Positions 54,734 to 63,905 of a DNA stretch of 64,000 bases are shown one piece after another. The notes below the pieces were generated by a model. That model saw nothing but the letters and a program-made list of their open reading frames with translations, had not been told where the DNA came from and ran no database searches. Position numbers and translations under genes: made by a program. Position 1 is the stretch's first letter. Each line of letters begins with the position of its first letter. Origin of the DNA: Ensifer sp. LC163 (GTDB lineage: Bacteria > Pseudomonadota > Alphaproteobacteria > Rhizobiales > Rhizobiaceae); the NCBI RefSeq assembly GCF_001695855.1, contig NZ_MBSS01000023.1, positions 434,001 to 498,000 on the forward strand, given 5' to 3'.

Positions 54734-55711
54734 TTAGTCGGCGTACTGGCCGGCAGCTTCGATCACCGGCTTCCAGCGGGTGATTTCGCCCTCAAGCTTC
54801 GCCTTCAGCGCTGCCGGGGTGGCATCGGCTTCGCTCGACGGCTCGGTGCCGAGTTCGCCGAAGCGGGCGACGACGTTCGGGTCCTTCAGCGCCACCTGCA
54901 GCGACTTCGACAGGCGTTCGGTCACTTCGGTCGGCGTGCCCTTCGGCGCGTATACGCCGTGCCAGATGCCAACCTGCAGATTGGGAAGCCCGGCTTCCGC
55001 CGTCGTCGGCAGATCCGGGAAGACCTTGAGACGCTCGGGCGAGGTAACGGCATAGGCCTTGATGGTGCCGCCCTGGATCTGCTTGGCGGTGTTGGTGGTC
55101 TGGTCGCACATGATGTCGACCTGGCCGCCGAGCAGGTCGGTCATCGCCGGGCCGGTACCCTTGTAGGGAACAGTGGTCAGCGGCGTTTCGATGGCGCTCA
55201 TGAACATCATGCCGCAGAGGTGCGACGCAGCGCCGATACCGGCATTGGCGACCGTGACCGTGTCCTTGTTCGCCTTGGCGTACTCGACGAGGCCCTTGAG
55301 ATCGGTCGGCTCGAGATCCTTTCGCGCGACGATCGTCATCGGCACCTCGGTGACGAGGCCGACATATTCGAAGGCGTTCAGCGTGTCGTAGGCGAGCTTG
55401 CGGTAGAGCGTGGCGCTGGTCGCCATGCCGATGTGGTGGAGCAAGACGGTATAGCCGTCCGGATCGGCCTGGGCGACGCGGCCGGCACCCAACGTGCCGC
55501 CGGCGCCGCCAACGTTTTCGACGATGATCTGCTGGCCGAGGTCCTTCGACATGGATTCGGCGACGAGGCGCGCGACGGTATCCGTCGGGCCGCCGGCCGA
55601 GAACGGAACGACCATGGTGATCGAACGCTCGGGATAGGTCTGCGCATTGGCGGAAGCGGCAAACAGGGACAGCGCGGCAACGGCGCCAAGAAGCGCATTC
55701 AGGGTTTTCAT
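54734..55711 (-). CDS. tctC: Tripartite tricarboxylate transporter binding protein
   Basis: 325 residues from ATG 55711. Signal peptide MKTLNALLGAVAALSLFAAS ending at ANA. The mature start YPERSITMVVPFSAGGPTDTVARL is typical of Bug-type (TctC) receptors; PNLQVGIWHGVYAPKGTP is another landmark. It catches the organic acid in the periplasm. First gene of the tctCBA operon. Confidence 0.95.
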   Translation of the reverse strand: MKTLNALLGAVAALSLFAASANAQTYPERSITMVVPFSAGGPTDTVARLVAESMSKDLGQQIIVENVGGAGGTLGAGRVAQADPDGYTVLLHHIGMATSATLYRKLAYDTLNAFEYVGLVTEVPMTIVARKDLEPTDLKGLVEYAKANKDTVTVANAGIGAASHLCGMMFMSAIETPLTTVPYKGTGPAMTDLLGGQVDIMCDQTTNTAKQIQGGTIKAYAVTSPERLKVFPDLPTTAEAGLPNLQVGIWHGVYAPKGTPTEVTERLSKSLQVALKDPNVVARFGELGTEPSSEADATPAALKAKLEGEITRWKPVIEAAGQYAD

Positions 55712-55886
55712 CTTTTCCTCCCGGATGAAATATCGACCAGCCGGCAAGGCTCCTCCCACGCCGATTCTGGTTGACCCATTTGCAAACGCAATCTTAGCAC
55801 AGACAACGGGTTAGCTGCGCACCGCCGCGCATTTCTGCTGCCGATTGTCTGAATTTGGGTGGATTTGGAAACAAGGGGCTCGCCTG

Positions 55887-55906
55887 ATGGGTGGATTTCC
55901 ACCCAT
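55887..55906. promoter_or_regulatory. Perfect 20-bp palindrome upstream of tctC
   Basis: ATGGGTGGA-TT-TCCACCCAT, 9-bp arms. A half copy (GGGTGGATTTGG) lies 30 nt to the left. It lies 176 nt upstream of the tctC start and 61 nt after the pseudouridine synthase stop. It may be an operator of tctCBA or a weak terminator. Confidence 0.4.
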
Positions 55907-55966
55907 TGCAAGCGCTGCGCTTCAGACTGGCTTCGGCGGCGCGGCCTCCGACTGGATGCTCAGTGG

Positions 55967-56710
55967 CTACGATTGTCCCGTACGCTGCCGAAGATACTGC
56001 ACTTCGTCCACTGTCAGCGGGCGCGTTGCGCCTTTCGCAAGCTTGCCAAGCGCGATGTCGCCGATCGAGACGCGCACGAGCCGCAAGACCTCGAAGCCGA
56101 GGACATCGAGCATCCGGCGGATCTGGCGATTGCGCCCTTCATGCAACTCGACCTCGATCCAGCTGTTTTTCCCGCCGCCTCTTAGCTGTTCGGCACGCGC
56201 GGCGCGCAAGTGCTCGCCGCCCTCGTCGACACCCTCGACCATTGCAGCAAGCTGGCTGTCGCCGATCTCGCCCGCGACCTGCACGTGGTAGACCTTGCCG
56301 AGATGGGTTTCGGGATCGAGCAGCCGCTGGGCAAGCACCGTGTCGTTGGTAAAGAGCAGCAGGCCCTCGCTCGCCTTGTCCAGCCGGCCGACTGGGGAGA
56401 GGAATTGCGCGTCGCTGTCGCCCAGGCAATCAAAGACGGTCGGGCGCCCCTCCGGATCGCGCCTTGTCGTCACCAGGCCACGCGGCTTGTTGAGCATCAG
56501 GTAGATCTTGTCCTCCGCCTGAACGGCCTTGCCGTCGACGGCGATGCGGTCCTTTTCGATATCGACCCATTGGGCGAGATCGGTGGTCTTGCGGCCGCCG
56601 ATGCTGACCCGGCCCGCGAGCACAAGCTTTTCCGCCTGCGTTCGCGAGCAGTAACCGAGTTTGGAAAGTGCGCGGGCAATGGTCACGCGTTTGCCGACCT
56701 CGCCGGTCAT
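55967..56710 (-). CDS. rRNA pseudouridine synthase (RsuA/RluB/E/F family)
   Basis: 247 residues from ATG 56710; the frame is open to 56857 but that part is low-complexity and basic. An S4 RNA-binding domain (VTIARALSKLGYCSRTQAEKLVLAGRVSI) is followed by the catalytic domain: LMLNKPRGLVTT, the catalytic-Asp motif VGRLDKASEGLLLFTND and ELHEGRNRQIRRML. It makes pseudouridine in rRNA; the target site (16S or 23S) cannot be told. It ends before the tct operon and lies 112 nt after the dap gene. Confidence 0.93.
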   Translation of the reverse strand: MTGEVGKRVTIARALSKLGYCSRTQAEKLVLAGRVSIGGRKTTDLAQWVDIEKDRIAVDGKAVQAEDKIYLMLNKPRGLVTTRRDPEGRPTVFDCLGDSDAQFLSPVGRLDKASEGLLLFTNDTVLAQRLLDPETHLGKVYHVQVAGEIGDSQLAAMVEGVDEGGEHLRAARAEQLRGGGKNSWIEVELHEGRNRQIRRMLDVLGFEVLRLVRVSIGDIALGKLAKGATRPLTVDEVQYLRQRTGQS

Positions 56711-56822
56711 GCGGCCAGAGCCTTCGCCTCGTCCTGCTGTCGGCCGCGTCTGCCTCACTTCGGGTCGTCTCCGTCTATCTCCGGCTGCCGGCGCGCGTCG
56801 TGCGGCGTCTCGGAACCGTGGT

Positions 56823-58385
56823 TCAGCCGATTTTGATATAGTCGATTTGCCGAGCAAGCCAGCAGCCGATCGTCAGGCCGGAGATCGTGCCTCTGTCGTC
56901 GCGGTGGATCCGCACGGTCCAGTCCCCCGGCGCCGGCGCGTCCATCGAGCGCTTGCAGCTGAGCAACCAGACATCGTCGGCAAACGGCAGCATCGCATGC
57001 ATCGCGCCCTTGCCGAGCATGCCGGCGCAGCCGGCAAAGAAGATGCCATTGGTCGAAACGATCTCGATGTCAGCGTCGAGTTCTGCGGAGCGGTAGCGCC
57101 CGGCAATATCCGGCTTTGCCTTGCCGGCGACCCTTTCGGCCGTCGTCACAAGGTTCTCGCGCTCCCGTTCCATCTGCAGGCCGGTGCCGCTCACCGTCAG
57201 CGAGACCGCGCCGGAACGCGCGACACCGTCCGCTGCGATCTGCAGAGGTTCTCCTGCGGTCGCAAAGCGCAGCTCTAGCCGTCCCGTTCCCAAGGGGCGG
57301 GTCGACAGCGCAAGGCCGGTCTCCGGTTCGAGATAGGTGCCGAATTGCTGGCCATCCCAGTCGCCGGCTGCCCTCTCGACATCCTGGTGACCGAGCGCGC
57401 CCTTCATCAGGGCCGTTGCGGCGGCATGGGCGTCGGCCTCGTGGTTGAACATCACGACGATCGAGAGGCGTTCGCTTGCGGCGTGAAGGCGGCGGCTGCG
57501 AAAGCCGCGCAAGGCGCCGCCGTGGCCGGTGATCGCCACGTCGCCGATCTTTTCGTGGGCAAGGCCGAAGCCGTAAGGTGCTGCCCGCCCATCCGTATAG
57601 GACTGCGGTGCGGAGAGCCTGCGGTAGAGGCCGCCTTCGTCGTCGCGCGTCCGATCGATGAAGCATTCCCAAGCCAGCATGTCGTCGAGCGTTGCCGAAA
57701 TACCGGCGTCACCCGCCCAATAGATCCGGTTCGCCGCCTCGAAATAACCCGTCGTCTCGTTACCCTCGTATCCGACCACGCCGTTCGGCGAGACGCTGGT
57801 ATCGGGAGTGAGGGCGGCCGTTGTCATGCCGGCCGGATCGAAAGCGCAGCGATCGTAGAGTTCGGCAAGCGACCTGCCGGTATGGTCTTCGACGAGGTCG
57901 GCCAGGATACGGAAGTTGCCGTTCGAATAGGAATAGCGCGTGCCAGGCTCGAAATGGGTCGAGCGTGCGCGCGAAAGCAGCGGCCGGGCGTCCTCGCGGC
58001 GAAAGACGCCATCGGCCATGGCCCCCTGCAGCACGGTCAAGGCCCAGTAGTCGCGCAGGCCCGACTGGTTGTGGCAGAGATGCGCAACTCCAGGGCGCTT
58101 GCCTTCGATGAGCGGCAGGTAGGCATCGAGCGCGCTATCGAGCCTGGCCGGATCGCCAACCGTGTCGAGCAGCACCGCGCAGGTGAAGTGTTTGCTGATC
58201 GAGCAGATCGGCAGCAGCGTGCCTGTTGTCATCGGCTTGCGTGCGGCGAGATCGGCATAGCCCCAGACGTGCCTGAGGATGACCTCGCCATCCCTGACGA
58301 CACCCACGACGCCGCCCGGCCCCTTGTAGTGCTGCGGCAAGGCGAGGACGGCTCGTTCGAGGGCGGGGAGATCCAGAGTGTTCAT
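56823..58385 (-). CDS. dap: D-aminopeptidase (serine peptidase family S12)
   Basis: 520 residues from ATG 58385; the open frame further upstream is in the ABC exporter's 3' end and is a shadow. Strongly like the D-aminopeptidase of Ochrobactrum anthropi: NYKGPGG-type start HYKGPGGVVGVVRDGEV, catalytic Ser62-x-x-Lys65 (CSISKHF), Tyr153-Ser-Asn (YSYSNGNFRI) and the HGGALRG motif. Domains B and C follow, as in the known enzyme. It releases N-terminal D-amino acids from peptides. No signal peptide, so cytoplasmic. Probably helps recycle D-amino-acid peptides. Confidence 0.93.
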   Translation of the reverse strand: MNTLDLPALERAVLALPQHYKGPGGVVGVVRDGEVILRHVWGYADLAARKPMTTGTLLPICSISKHFTCAVLLDTVGDPARLDSALDAYLPLIEGKRPGVAHLCHNQSGLRDYWALTVLQGAMADGVFRREDARPLLSRARSTHFEPGTRYSYSNGNFRILADLVEDHTGRSLAELYDRCAFDPAGMTTAALTPDTSVSPNGVVGYEGNETTGYFEAANRIYWAGDAGISATLDDMLAWECFIDRTRDDEGGLYRRLSAPQSYTDGRAAPYGFGLAHEKIGDVAITGHGGALRGFRSRRLHAASERLSIVVMFNHEADAHAAATALMKGALGHQDVERAAGDWDGQQFGTYLEPETGLALSTRPLGTGRLELRFATAGEPLQIAADGVARSGAVSLTVSGTGLQMERERENLVTTAERVAGKAKPDIAGRYRSAELDADIEIVSTNGIFFAGCAGMLGKGAMHAMLPFADDVWLLSCKRSMDAPAPGDWTVRIHRDDRGTISGLTIGCWLARQIDYIKIG

Positions 58386-58491
58386 ATCGTGCAATGCCAG
58401 TCGGTCGGGAGGAAACCAGCCGCCCGGGCGGGCGGATCGGTTTCGTACGTACCGCTCCGTCCCGGCAGTTGCAACCGCGCTCCGCTTTGCC

Positions 58492-60210
58492 TCAACGCAA
58501 TCCGGCCTGGGCGTGATAAAGCCGGCTATAGGTGCCCTTGGCGGCCAGCAGTGTGTCGTGCGGCCCTTGTTCGCTGATGCCGTTGGTGTCGACGACGATG
58601 ATGCGGTCTGCATCGCGGATCGTCGCCAGGCGATGGGCGATGACCAATGTGGTTCGACCCTCCGAAAGCTCGGCAAGCGATTGCTGGATCGCCTTTTCGG
58701 TCTCCGTGTCGAGCGCCGATGTGGCTTCGTCGAGGATCAGGACCGAGGGGTTCTTCAGGAACATCCGGGCGATCGCCAGCCGCTGTTTCTGGCCGCCGGA
58801 AAGCTTGACGCCGCGCTCGCCGATGATCGTGTCCATGCCGTCGGGAAGCGTCGCGATCATGCCTTCGAGCTTGGCCCGCCGGGCAGCATCGAGAATGTCG
58901 GCTTCGCTTGCGCCTAAGCGTCCATAGGCGATGTTGTCGCGGATCGTGCCCGCAAACAGGAAGACATCCTGCTGCACGATGCCGATCTGTCCGCGAAGCG
59001 AGGCAAGCTTGATGTCGCGGATGTCGATGCCGTCGACCGTGATGCTGCCTTCCGCGACCTCATAGAAGCGCGGCAGCAGCGAGCAGATCGTCGTCTTGCC
59101 GGCGCCCGAAGGACCGACGAAGGCCACCGTCTCTCCGGCCTTGATCGTCAGGTCGATGTTGGCGATGGTCGGCTTGTCCGAGCTGTAGCCGAAGGAGACG
59201 TTGCGATAGCTGATGTCGCCGCGCAGGCCTTTCACGTCGATCGCGCCCGGACGATCCTCGATATCAGGTTCGGTTTCCATCAGTTCGATGAAGCGTTTGA
59301 AGCCGGCGATGCCCTTGGGATAGGTCTCGATGACCGAGTTGATCTTCTCGACCGGACGGAAGAAAACGCCGACCAGCAGCAGGAAGCCGATGAAGCCGCC
59401 ATTGCTCAGTTGTCCCGTCAATACGAAATAGCTGCCGGTGATCATCACGATCAATTGCGTCAGCCGCATGCTCATGTAGCTGAGCGATGTGCTGGCGGCC
59501 ATGATGCGGTAGGCCTCGAGCTTCGTTTGGCGGTAATTCTGGTTGTCGGTCTCGAACAGGCTGCGCTCATGTTCTTCGTTGGCGAAGGCCTGGACCACGC
59601 GGATGCCGCCGACGTTCTCCTCAATGCGGGCATTGAAGTCGCCGACGCGGCCATAAAGGTTGCGGAAGTTGTTGGCCATCCGGCCGCCATAGCGGCTGGT
59701 GACCCAGGCGGTGACCGGCACCACGGCCGCCGTGATCAGCGCCAACTGCCAATGCACCGTCAGCATCAGCAGCAAGGCGCCGATGAAGGTCATGATCGCG
59801 ATGAACAGATCCTCGGGGCCGTGATGCGCGACTTCGCCGATCTCTTCCAGGTCCTTCGTCAGGCGGCCGACGAGATGGCCGGTCTTCTGGTTGTCGAAGA
59901 AGCTGAAGGAAAGCTTCTGCAAATGGTCGAAAGCCATGCGCCGCATGTCGGTCTCGATGTTGATGCCGAGCATGTGTCCCCAATAGGTGACCGTCGCCAT
60001 CAGGCCGGTATTGACGAGATAGACGACGAGAAGACCGACGGAGGCCAGCAGGATCAGCGTCCATTCCTGGCTCGGAAGCAACTGGTCGACGAACAGCTTG
60101 ACCGCGACCGGGAAGCCGAGTTCCAGCAGCCCGGACAGCACCGCGCAGGTGAAATCGAGAATGAAGAGGCCGCGATAGGGCCGGTAGAACGCGAAGAAGC
60201 GCTTCAACAT
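58492..60210 (-). CDS. ABC exporter, MsbA-like (fused permease-ATPase)
   Basis: 572 residues from ATG 60210 (the frame goes to 60273). Six membrane helices in residues 15-300, then an ATPase domain: Walker A GPSGAGKTT, Q-loop QDVFLFAGT, signature KLSGGQKQRLAIAR, Walker B VLILDEATSALD and H-loop VIAHRLAT. A type IV exporter; it could export lipids, drugs or polysaccharide precursors, substrate unknown. It lies 106 nt upstream of dap in the same direction. Confidence 0.92.
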   Translation of the reverse strand: MLKRFFAFYRPYRGLFILDFTCAVLSGLLELGFPVAVKLFVDQLLPSQEWTLILLASVGLLVVYLVNTGLMATVTYWGHMLGINIETDMRRMAFDHLQKLSFSFFDNQKTGHLVGRLTKDLEEIGEVAHHGPEDLFIAIMTFIGALLLMLTVHWQLALITAAVVPVTAWVTSRYGGRMANNFRNLYGRVGDFNARIEENVGGIRVVQAFANEEHERSLFETDNQNYRQTKLEAYRIMAASTSLSYMSMRLTQLIVMITGSYFVLTGQLSNGGFIGFLLLVGVFFRPVEKINSVIETYPKGIAGFKRFIELMETEPDIEDRPGAIDVKGLRGDISYRNVSFGYSSDKPTIANIDLTIKAGETVAFVGPSGAGKTTICSLLPRFYEVAEGSITVDGIDIRDIKLASLRGQIGIVQQDVFLFAGTIRDNIAYGRLGASEADILDAARRAKLEGMIATLPDGMDTIIGERGVKLSGGQKQRLAIARMFLKNPSVLILDEATSALDTETEKAIQQSLAELSEGRTTLVIAHRLATIRDADRIIVVDTNGISEQGPHDTLLAAKGTYSRLYHAQAGLR

Positions 60211-60446
60211 GACAACCGCACTCACATGGGCAGCCGCTTGAGTACGGCCGTAAAATTTGAGTTCAAATGTCATGTTTCTACCCGGAAGCCAACAGATATG
60301 CGACCGAAAAAGCGCATCGATGCTGCCACCAGGCGCACCAACCCGGGCGTGTGGTTCCCGGATGAGGCATGACGCGGGGCGGAAGGAAGAAAACGTTAAC
60401 CATAAGCTCCGTAGAAGAGGGAATCACCAGGGGAGCGAATGAAGCA

Positions 60447-60746
60447 ATGGCAGGCGATCGATCAGATGAAGCAACGGTGTTTGGCGGACGTGACGTCGTC
60501 CCGTTTCCGATGGCAAGAAGACTGAGCACCGTTCGCTTCTGCGCCGCCGAACTCGAAGATCTTCATGGCGATGACGCCGTGCAATACTGGCGGCGCGAAT
60601 GCCGGCTGCTTGCCGACGAATTGCTTGCGATCGGCTGCTCCGAAGCCGAAATGCGGGAGCAGGTCATGGCGTTCCAGGCCGAGGTCCAGGCCGAGCTTTG
60701 GCAGCGCCACCAGTCCCGGCTTTCCGCTGGCGCGGTAAGCCAGTAA
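60447..60746 (+). CDS. Small DUF6074-like protein
   Basis: 99 residues from ATG 60447, with AGGGGAG 12 nt upstream; an ATG at 60369 gives a 125-residue form. The core VVPFPMARRLSTVRFCAAEL and YWRRECRLLADELLAIGCSEAEMREQVMAFQAEVQAEL fits the DUF6074 family of rhizobia (a short PFPxARR motif, then two helices). Function unknown. Divergent from the ABC exporter. Confidence 0.7.
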   Translation: MAGDRSDEATVFGGRDVVPFPMARRLSTVRFCAAELEDLHGDDAVQYWRRECRLLADELLAIGCSEAEMREQVMAFQAEVQAELWQRHQSRLSAGAVSQ

Positions 60747-60794
60747 TTCGGCAACTCGCCCCCACATCATTCGGTGATGGGATGGGCGGGAATG

Positions 60795-61535
60795 TCAGGC
60801 AACGCCGCCGTTGGCGCGCAGGACCTGGCCGTTGATCCAGCCGGCATCGGGGCCGGCAAGGAAGGCCACGACACCGGCAATGTCGTCCGGCTGACCGAGC
60901 CGCTCAAGCGGCGGCATCTTGGCAAACTGGGCGACAAGCTCCTCGCTCTTGCCCGACAGGAACAGATCGGTCGCGATCGGGCCCGGCGCCACGGCGTTGA
61001 CGGTGATGTCGCGGCCGCGCAGCTCCTTGGCAAGAACATGCGTCAGAGCTTCGACAGCGGCTTTTGTGGCGTTGTAGACGGCGTAGCCCGGCAGGTTGAG
61101 AGCGAGTGTTGTTGAGGAGAAGTTGACGATCCGGCCGCCACTGCGCATGCGCTTTGCGGCTTCGCGCAGGGTGTTGAAGGTGCCCTTGGCGTTGATGGCG
61201 AAGTGACGGTCGAACTCTTCGTCGCTGGTTTCGGCGAGCGCCACCGTCTTCAGGATGCCGGCATTGTTGATGAGCACGTCGATGCCGCCGAGGGCCGCCT
61301 CGGTGGCGTCGAACATGTGCTTGACCGCATCCGGATTAGCAACGTCGGCCCTGGCGGTCAGGGCGCGGGCGCCCTTTTCCTCGATCCTGCGTGCCAGTTT
61401 TTCGGCGGAAGCGGCGTCGCCGGCATAGTTGATGACGACGGTGAAGCCGTCGGCCGCCAGGCGTTCGGCAATCGCCGCGCCGATACCGCGCGAGGCGCCA
61501 GTAACGATCGCGACCCTGTCGGTGTGTTGTTGCAT
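60795..61535 (-). CDS. SDR-family oxidoreductase
   Basis: 246 residues, classical short-chain dehydrogenase. Coenzyme motif TGASRGIGAAIAE; NNAG at INNAGILKT; catalytic Ser in NFSSTTLAL and YxxxK in YAVYNATKAA; PG motif VAPGPIATDLF. NAD(P)-dependent reduction or oxidation of an unknown alcohol/ketone. Divergent from the LysR gene, 116 nt apart, which probably regulates it. Confidence 0.93.
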   Translation of the reverse strand: MQQHTDRVAIVTGASRGIGAAIAERLAADGFTVVINYAGDAASAEKLARRIEEKGARALTARADVANPDAVKHMFDATEAALGGIDVLINNAGILKTVALAETSDEEFDRHFAINAKGTFNTLREAAKRMRSGGRIVNFSSTTLALNLPGYAVYNATKAAVEALTHVLAKELRGRDITVNAVAPGPIATDLFLSGKSEELVAQFAKMPPLERLGQPDDIAGVVAFLAGPDAGWINGQVLRANGGVA

Positions 61536-61599
61536 GGTCTTTCTCCTTCGTTGTGAAGCGGCTCGGCTTCGTTGGCGAGGAGAAGATGACGCCTTTCAC

Positions 61600-61642
61600 A
61601 TTCCGGATAATCATGCATAATTCGGCAACATAATCCGGATAG
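61600..61642. promoter_or_regulatory. Probable LysR operator region between SDR and LysR genes
   Basis: Two similar sites, TTCCGGATAAT near 61600 and AATCCGGATAG near 61632, lie in the shared promoter. Both contain a TCCGGA palindrome (ATCCGGAT at 61633-61640). Their position just before the LysR start fits autoregulation and control of the SDR gene. Confidence 0.45.
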
Positions 61643-61651
61643 TGCGAACAA

Positions 61652-62548
61652 ATGGACAGGTTCGATGCCATGCGCGTGTTCTCGCGCGTTGTCGAAAGGC
61701 GCAGTTTCACTCAGGCCGCGGAGGATCTCGGCCTGCCGCGCTCGACGGTGACCGACGCCGTCAAGCAACTGGAGGCGCGGCTGGGCGTTCGCCTGCTGCA
61801 GCGCACGACGCGCCATGTCAGCCCGACGCTGGACGGTGCTGCCTACCACCAGCGCTGCATCTCCATTCTCGACGACATCGAGGATGCCGAGGGCGCCTTT
61901 GCCGGCGCCAGGCCCAAGGGCCTGCTGCGCATCGACGTGCATGGAACGCTGGCGCGGCACTTCGTGCTGCCGAGCGTGCCCGCCTTTCTTGCAGCCTACC
62001 CGGAGATCGAGCTCTACATGAGCGAGGGCGACCGTCTGGTCGATCTCGTCCGGGAAGGCATCGATTGTGTGCTTCGGGTCGGCGAACCGCAGGACAGCGA
62101 CATGGTCGGGCGACGCATGACGATGCTGGACGAGGTTACCTGCGCGTCGCCCGCCTACATCGCCTGCCACGGCAGGCCCAAAAGCTTCGACAGCCTGGAA
62201 GGACACCGCATGGTCGGCTTCCGCTCGTCGACGACCGGCGTTCCGATGCCGCTCGAATTCCAGGTCGGGGACAAGGTCGAACATGTCGCGCTGCCGGTGA
62301 CGGTCGCGGTCAACGCCGCCGAAAGCTTCGTTGCCGCCGCAAGGCTGGGGCTCGGGCTCATTCAGGTGCCGCGATACCATGTCGAGAGGGACCTGCATGC
62401 GGGTACGCTGGTCGAAGTGCTTGAAAGCTGCCGTCCGACGCCGACGCCGGTTTTTCTGCTCTATCCGCGCAACCGCCAGCTTTCACCGCGCGTCCGCGTC
62501 TTCATCGACTGGCTGGCCGGCGTGTTCGCTTCGGGCAACATTCGCTAG
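61652..62548 (+). CDS. LysR-family transcriptional regulator
   Basis: 298 residues, standard length. The N-terminal HTH (MRVFSRVVERRSFTQAAEDLGLPRSTVTDAVKQLE) is typical, followed by QRTTRHVSPTLDG and the ligand-binding domain (GLLRIDVHGTLARHFVLP; GLGLIQVPRYHV). Likely regulates the divergent SDR gene; inducer unknown. It ends 7 nt before the cyclase gene stop (convergent). Confidence 0.93.
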   Translation: MDRFDAMRVFSRVVERRSFTQAAEDLGLPRSTVTDAVKQLEARLGVRLLQRTTRHVSPTLDGAAYHQRCISILDDIEDAEGAFAGARPKGLLRIDVHGTLARHFVLPSVPAFLAAYPEIELYMSEGDRLVDLVREGIDCVLRVGEPQDSDMVGRRMTMLDEVTCASPAYIACHGRPKSFDSLEGHRMVGFRSSTTGVPMPLEFQVGDKVEHVALPVTVAVNAAESFVAAARLGLGLIQVPRYHVERDLHAGTLVEVLESCRPTPTPVFLLYPRNRQLSPRVRVFIDWLAGVFASGNIR

Positions 62549-62555
62549 CGGATCT

Positions 62556-63776
62556 TCAATCCGCCGGCAGTTCGGGATCCCAGGTGAACAGTTCCTTGGC
62601 CCGGGCGATCCCGCGCAGGGCAAAGCGCCCCAGCGACACAGCGTCTGCCTGAAGCTGAGGCGGGCAGGCCTCAACGAAATCCGCCGACATGATCACCTGC
62701 CGTTCGACCGAGCGGCACATCGAGGCGATGCGGCTGACCTCGTTGACCGCCGGGCCGACGACGGTGAAATCGAGGCGGTTCTGGCTGCCGATATTGCCGT
62801 AGAAGACCTCGCCGATATGCAGGCCGAGATAAACATCGGTGGTCGGCTTTCCCTCTTCTTCGCGACGAGCATTCAGCACTACCAGCATGCGCCGCAATTG
62901 CCGCTCGGCGGCGATCGCGTTGGCGCAGGCGGTCATCGGCTCGTCGGCGTTGAAGATCGCAAGCACGCCGTCGCCGATCAGTTTGAGGACGCTGCCGCCG
63001 TGATCGTGAATGGCCGAAATCACCGTCCCCGAATAGTCGTTGAGGAAGGGGATGATGTCCTCCGGGGCGGCCGTGTCGGAGATCCGGGTGTAGTTGCGCA
63101 GGTCCGAAAACCACATCACGGTTTCGATCCGCTCGGCCTCTCCGCGCACGATACTGCCTTCGACCACACGACGGCCGGCATCGGCGCCGAGATAGACGTC
63201 GGCAAGCGTGCCGATGATCCGGACGCAGGACGTGGTCTTCACCGCAAGGGCAAGGGTCGGCAGAAGAATGCGAAGCGCGGCGATATCCTCGTCGGCAAAG
63301 CCGCTTTGCCGACGTGTGGTCCAATAGGAATAGAAACAGTCCATTTCGCCGACGCGGCCCCGGTCGGTGAAATGGTGGATCATGTTGAGGCAGTCGGTAT
63401 GGCCTTCTTCCTTGAGGCGGTCGAGCACCTGGTATGGCACCGAAGGTTCATCGGCCAGGCGCACGCGCCGCTCCGGTTCGCGCGCCGTCAGCATGTGGTA
63501 GAAGATCGAGCGATGCCAGTTCGCCTGCGCTTCTCCTCCCGTGGTCGAGGAATACTGCACGACCTCCGGCGTCACATCACCTTCGCTGTTCCATTGGAAC
63601 GCCCGTCCCTCGAATTCCGGATGCAGCGTGTCGATCAGTCCTTGCGCCCGGGCAATGTCCATGCCCGCCGCCAGGCAACGCTCGCAAAAGCCGGCGAGCA
63701 TCTCGGACTCCCCCAGGCCCTTCAGGCCTTCTTCGGACAGCCACAGGATGATGTCGCGGATCTGTTGGTCGTTCAT
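62556..63776 (-). CDS. Class III adenylate/guanylate cyclase
   Basis: 406 residues. An N-terminal region of about 200 residues (perhaps a sensory domain: FQWNSEGDVTPEVVQYSSTTG, MIHHFTDRGRVGEMDCFYSYWTTRR) precedes the cyclase homology domain: MWFSDLRNYTRISD with the first metal Asp, LIGDGVLAIF with the second, and GEVFYGNIGSQNRLDFTVVGPAVNEVSRI. It makes cAMP or cGMP. No membrane helix. Rhizobia have many such cyclases. Convergent with the LysR gene. Confidence 0.92.
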   Translation of the reverse strand: MNDQQIRDIILWLSEEGLKGLGESEMLAGFCERCLAAGMDIARAQGLIDTLHPEFEGRAFQWNSEGDVTPEVVQYSSTTGGEAQANWHRSIFYHMLTAREPERRVRLADEPSVPYQVLDRLKEEGHTDCLNMIHHFTDRGRVGEMDCFYSYWTTRRQSGFADEDIAALRILLPTLALAVKTTSCVRIIGTLADVYLGADAGRRVVEGSIVRGEAERIETVMWFSDLRNYTRISDTAAPEDIIPFLNDYSGTVISAIHDHGGSVLKLIGDGVLAIFNADEPMTACANAIAAERQLRRMLVVLNARREEEGKPTTDVYLGLHIGEVFYGNIGSQNRLDFTVVGPAVNEVSRIASMCRSVERQVIMSADFVEACPPQLQADAVSLGRFALRGIARAKELFTWDPELPAD

Positions 63777-63905
63777 TGCTTGTCCCGCGCTGGAGCTGCC
63801 GGTGGTTTTGCGGCTGGCTTAGCCTCACGCATTATCAATAGCCGAGTCCGGCATGAGAACAAGCAATCCCTCAAGGCTCTGTGCGGTTCCAGGGCCTGCC
63901 ACGGT

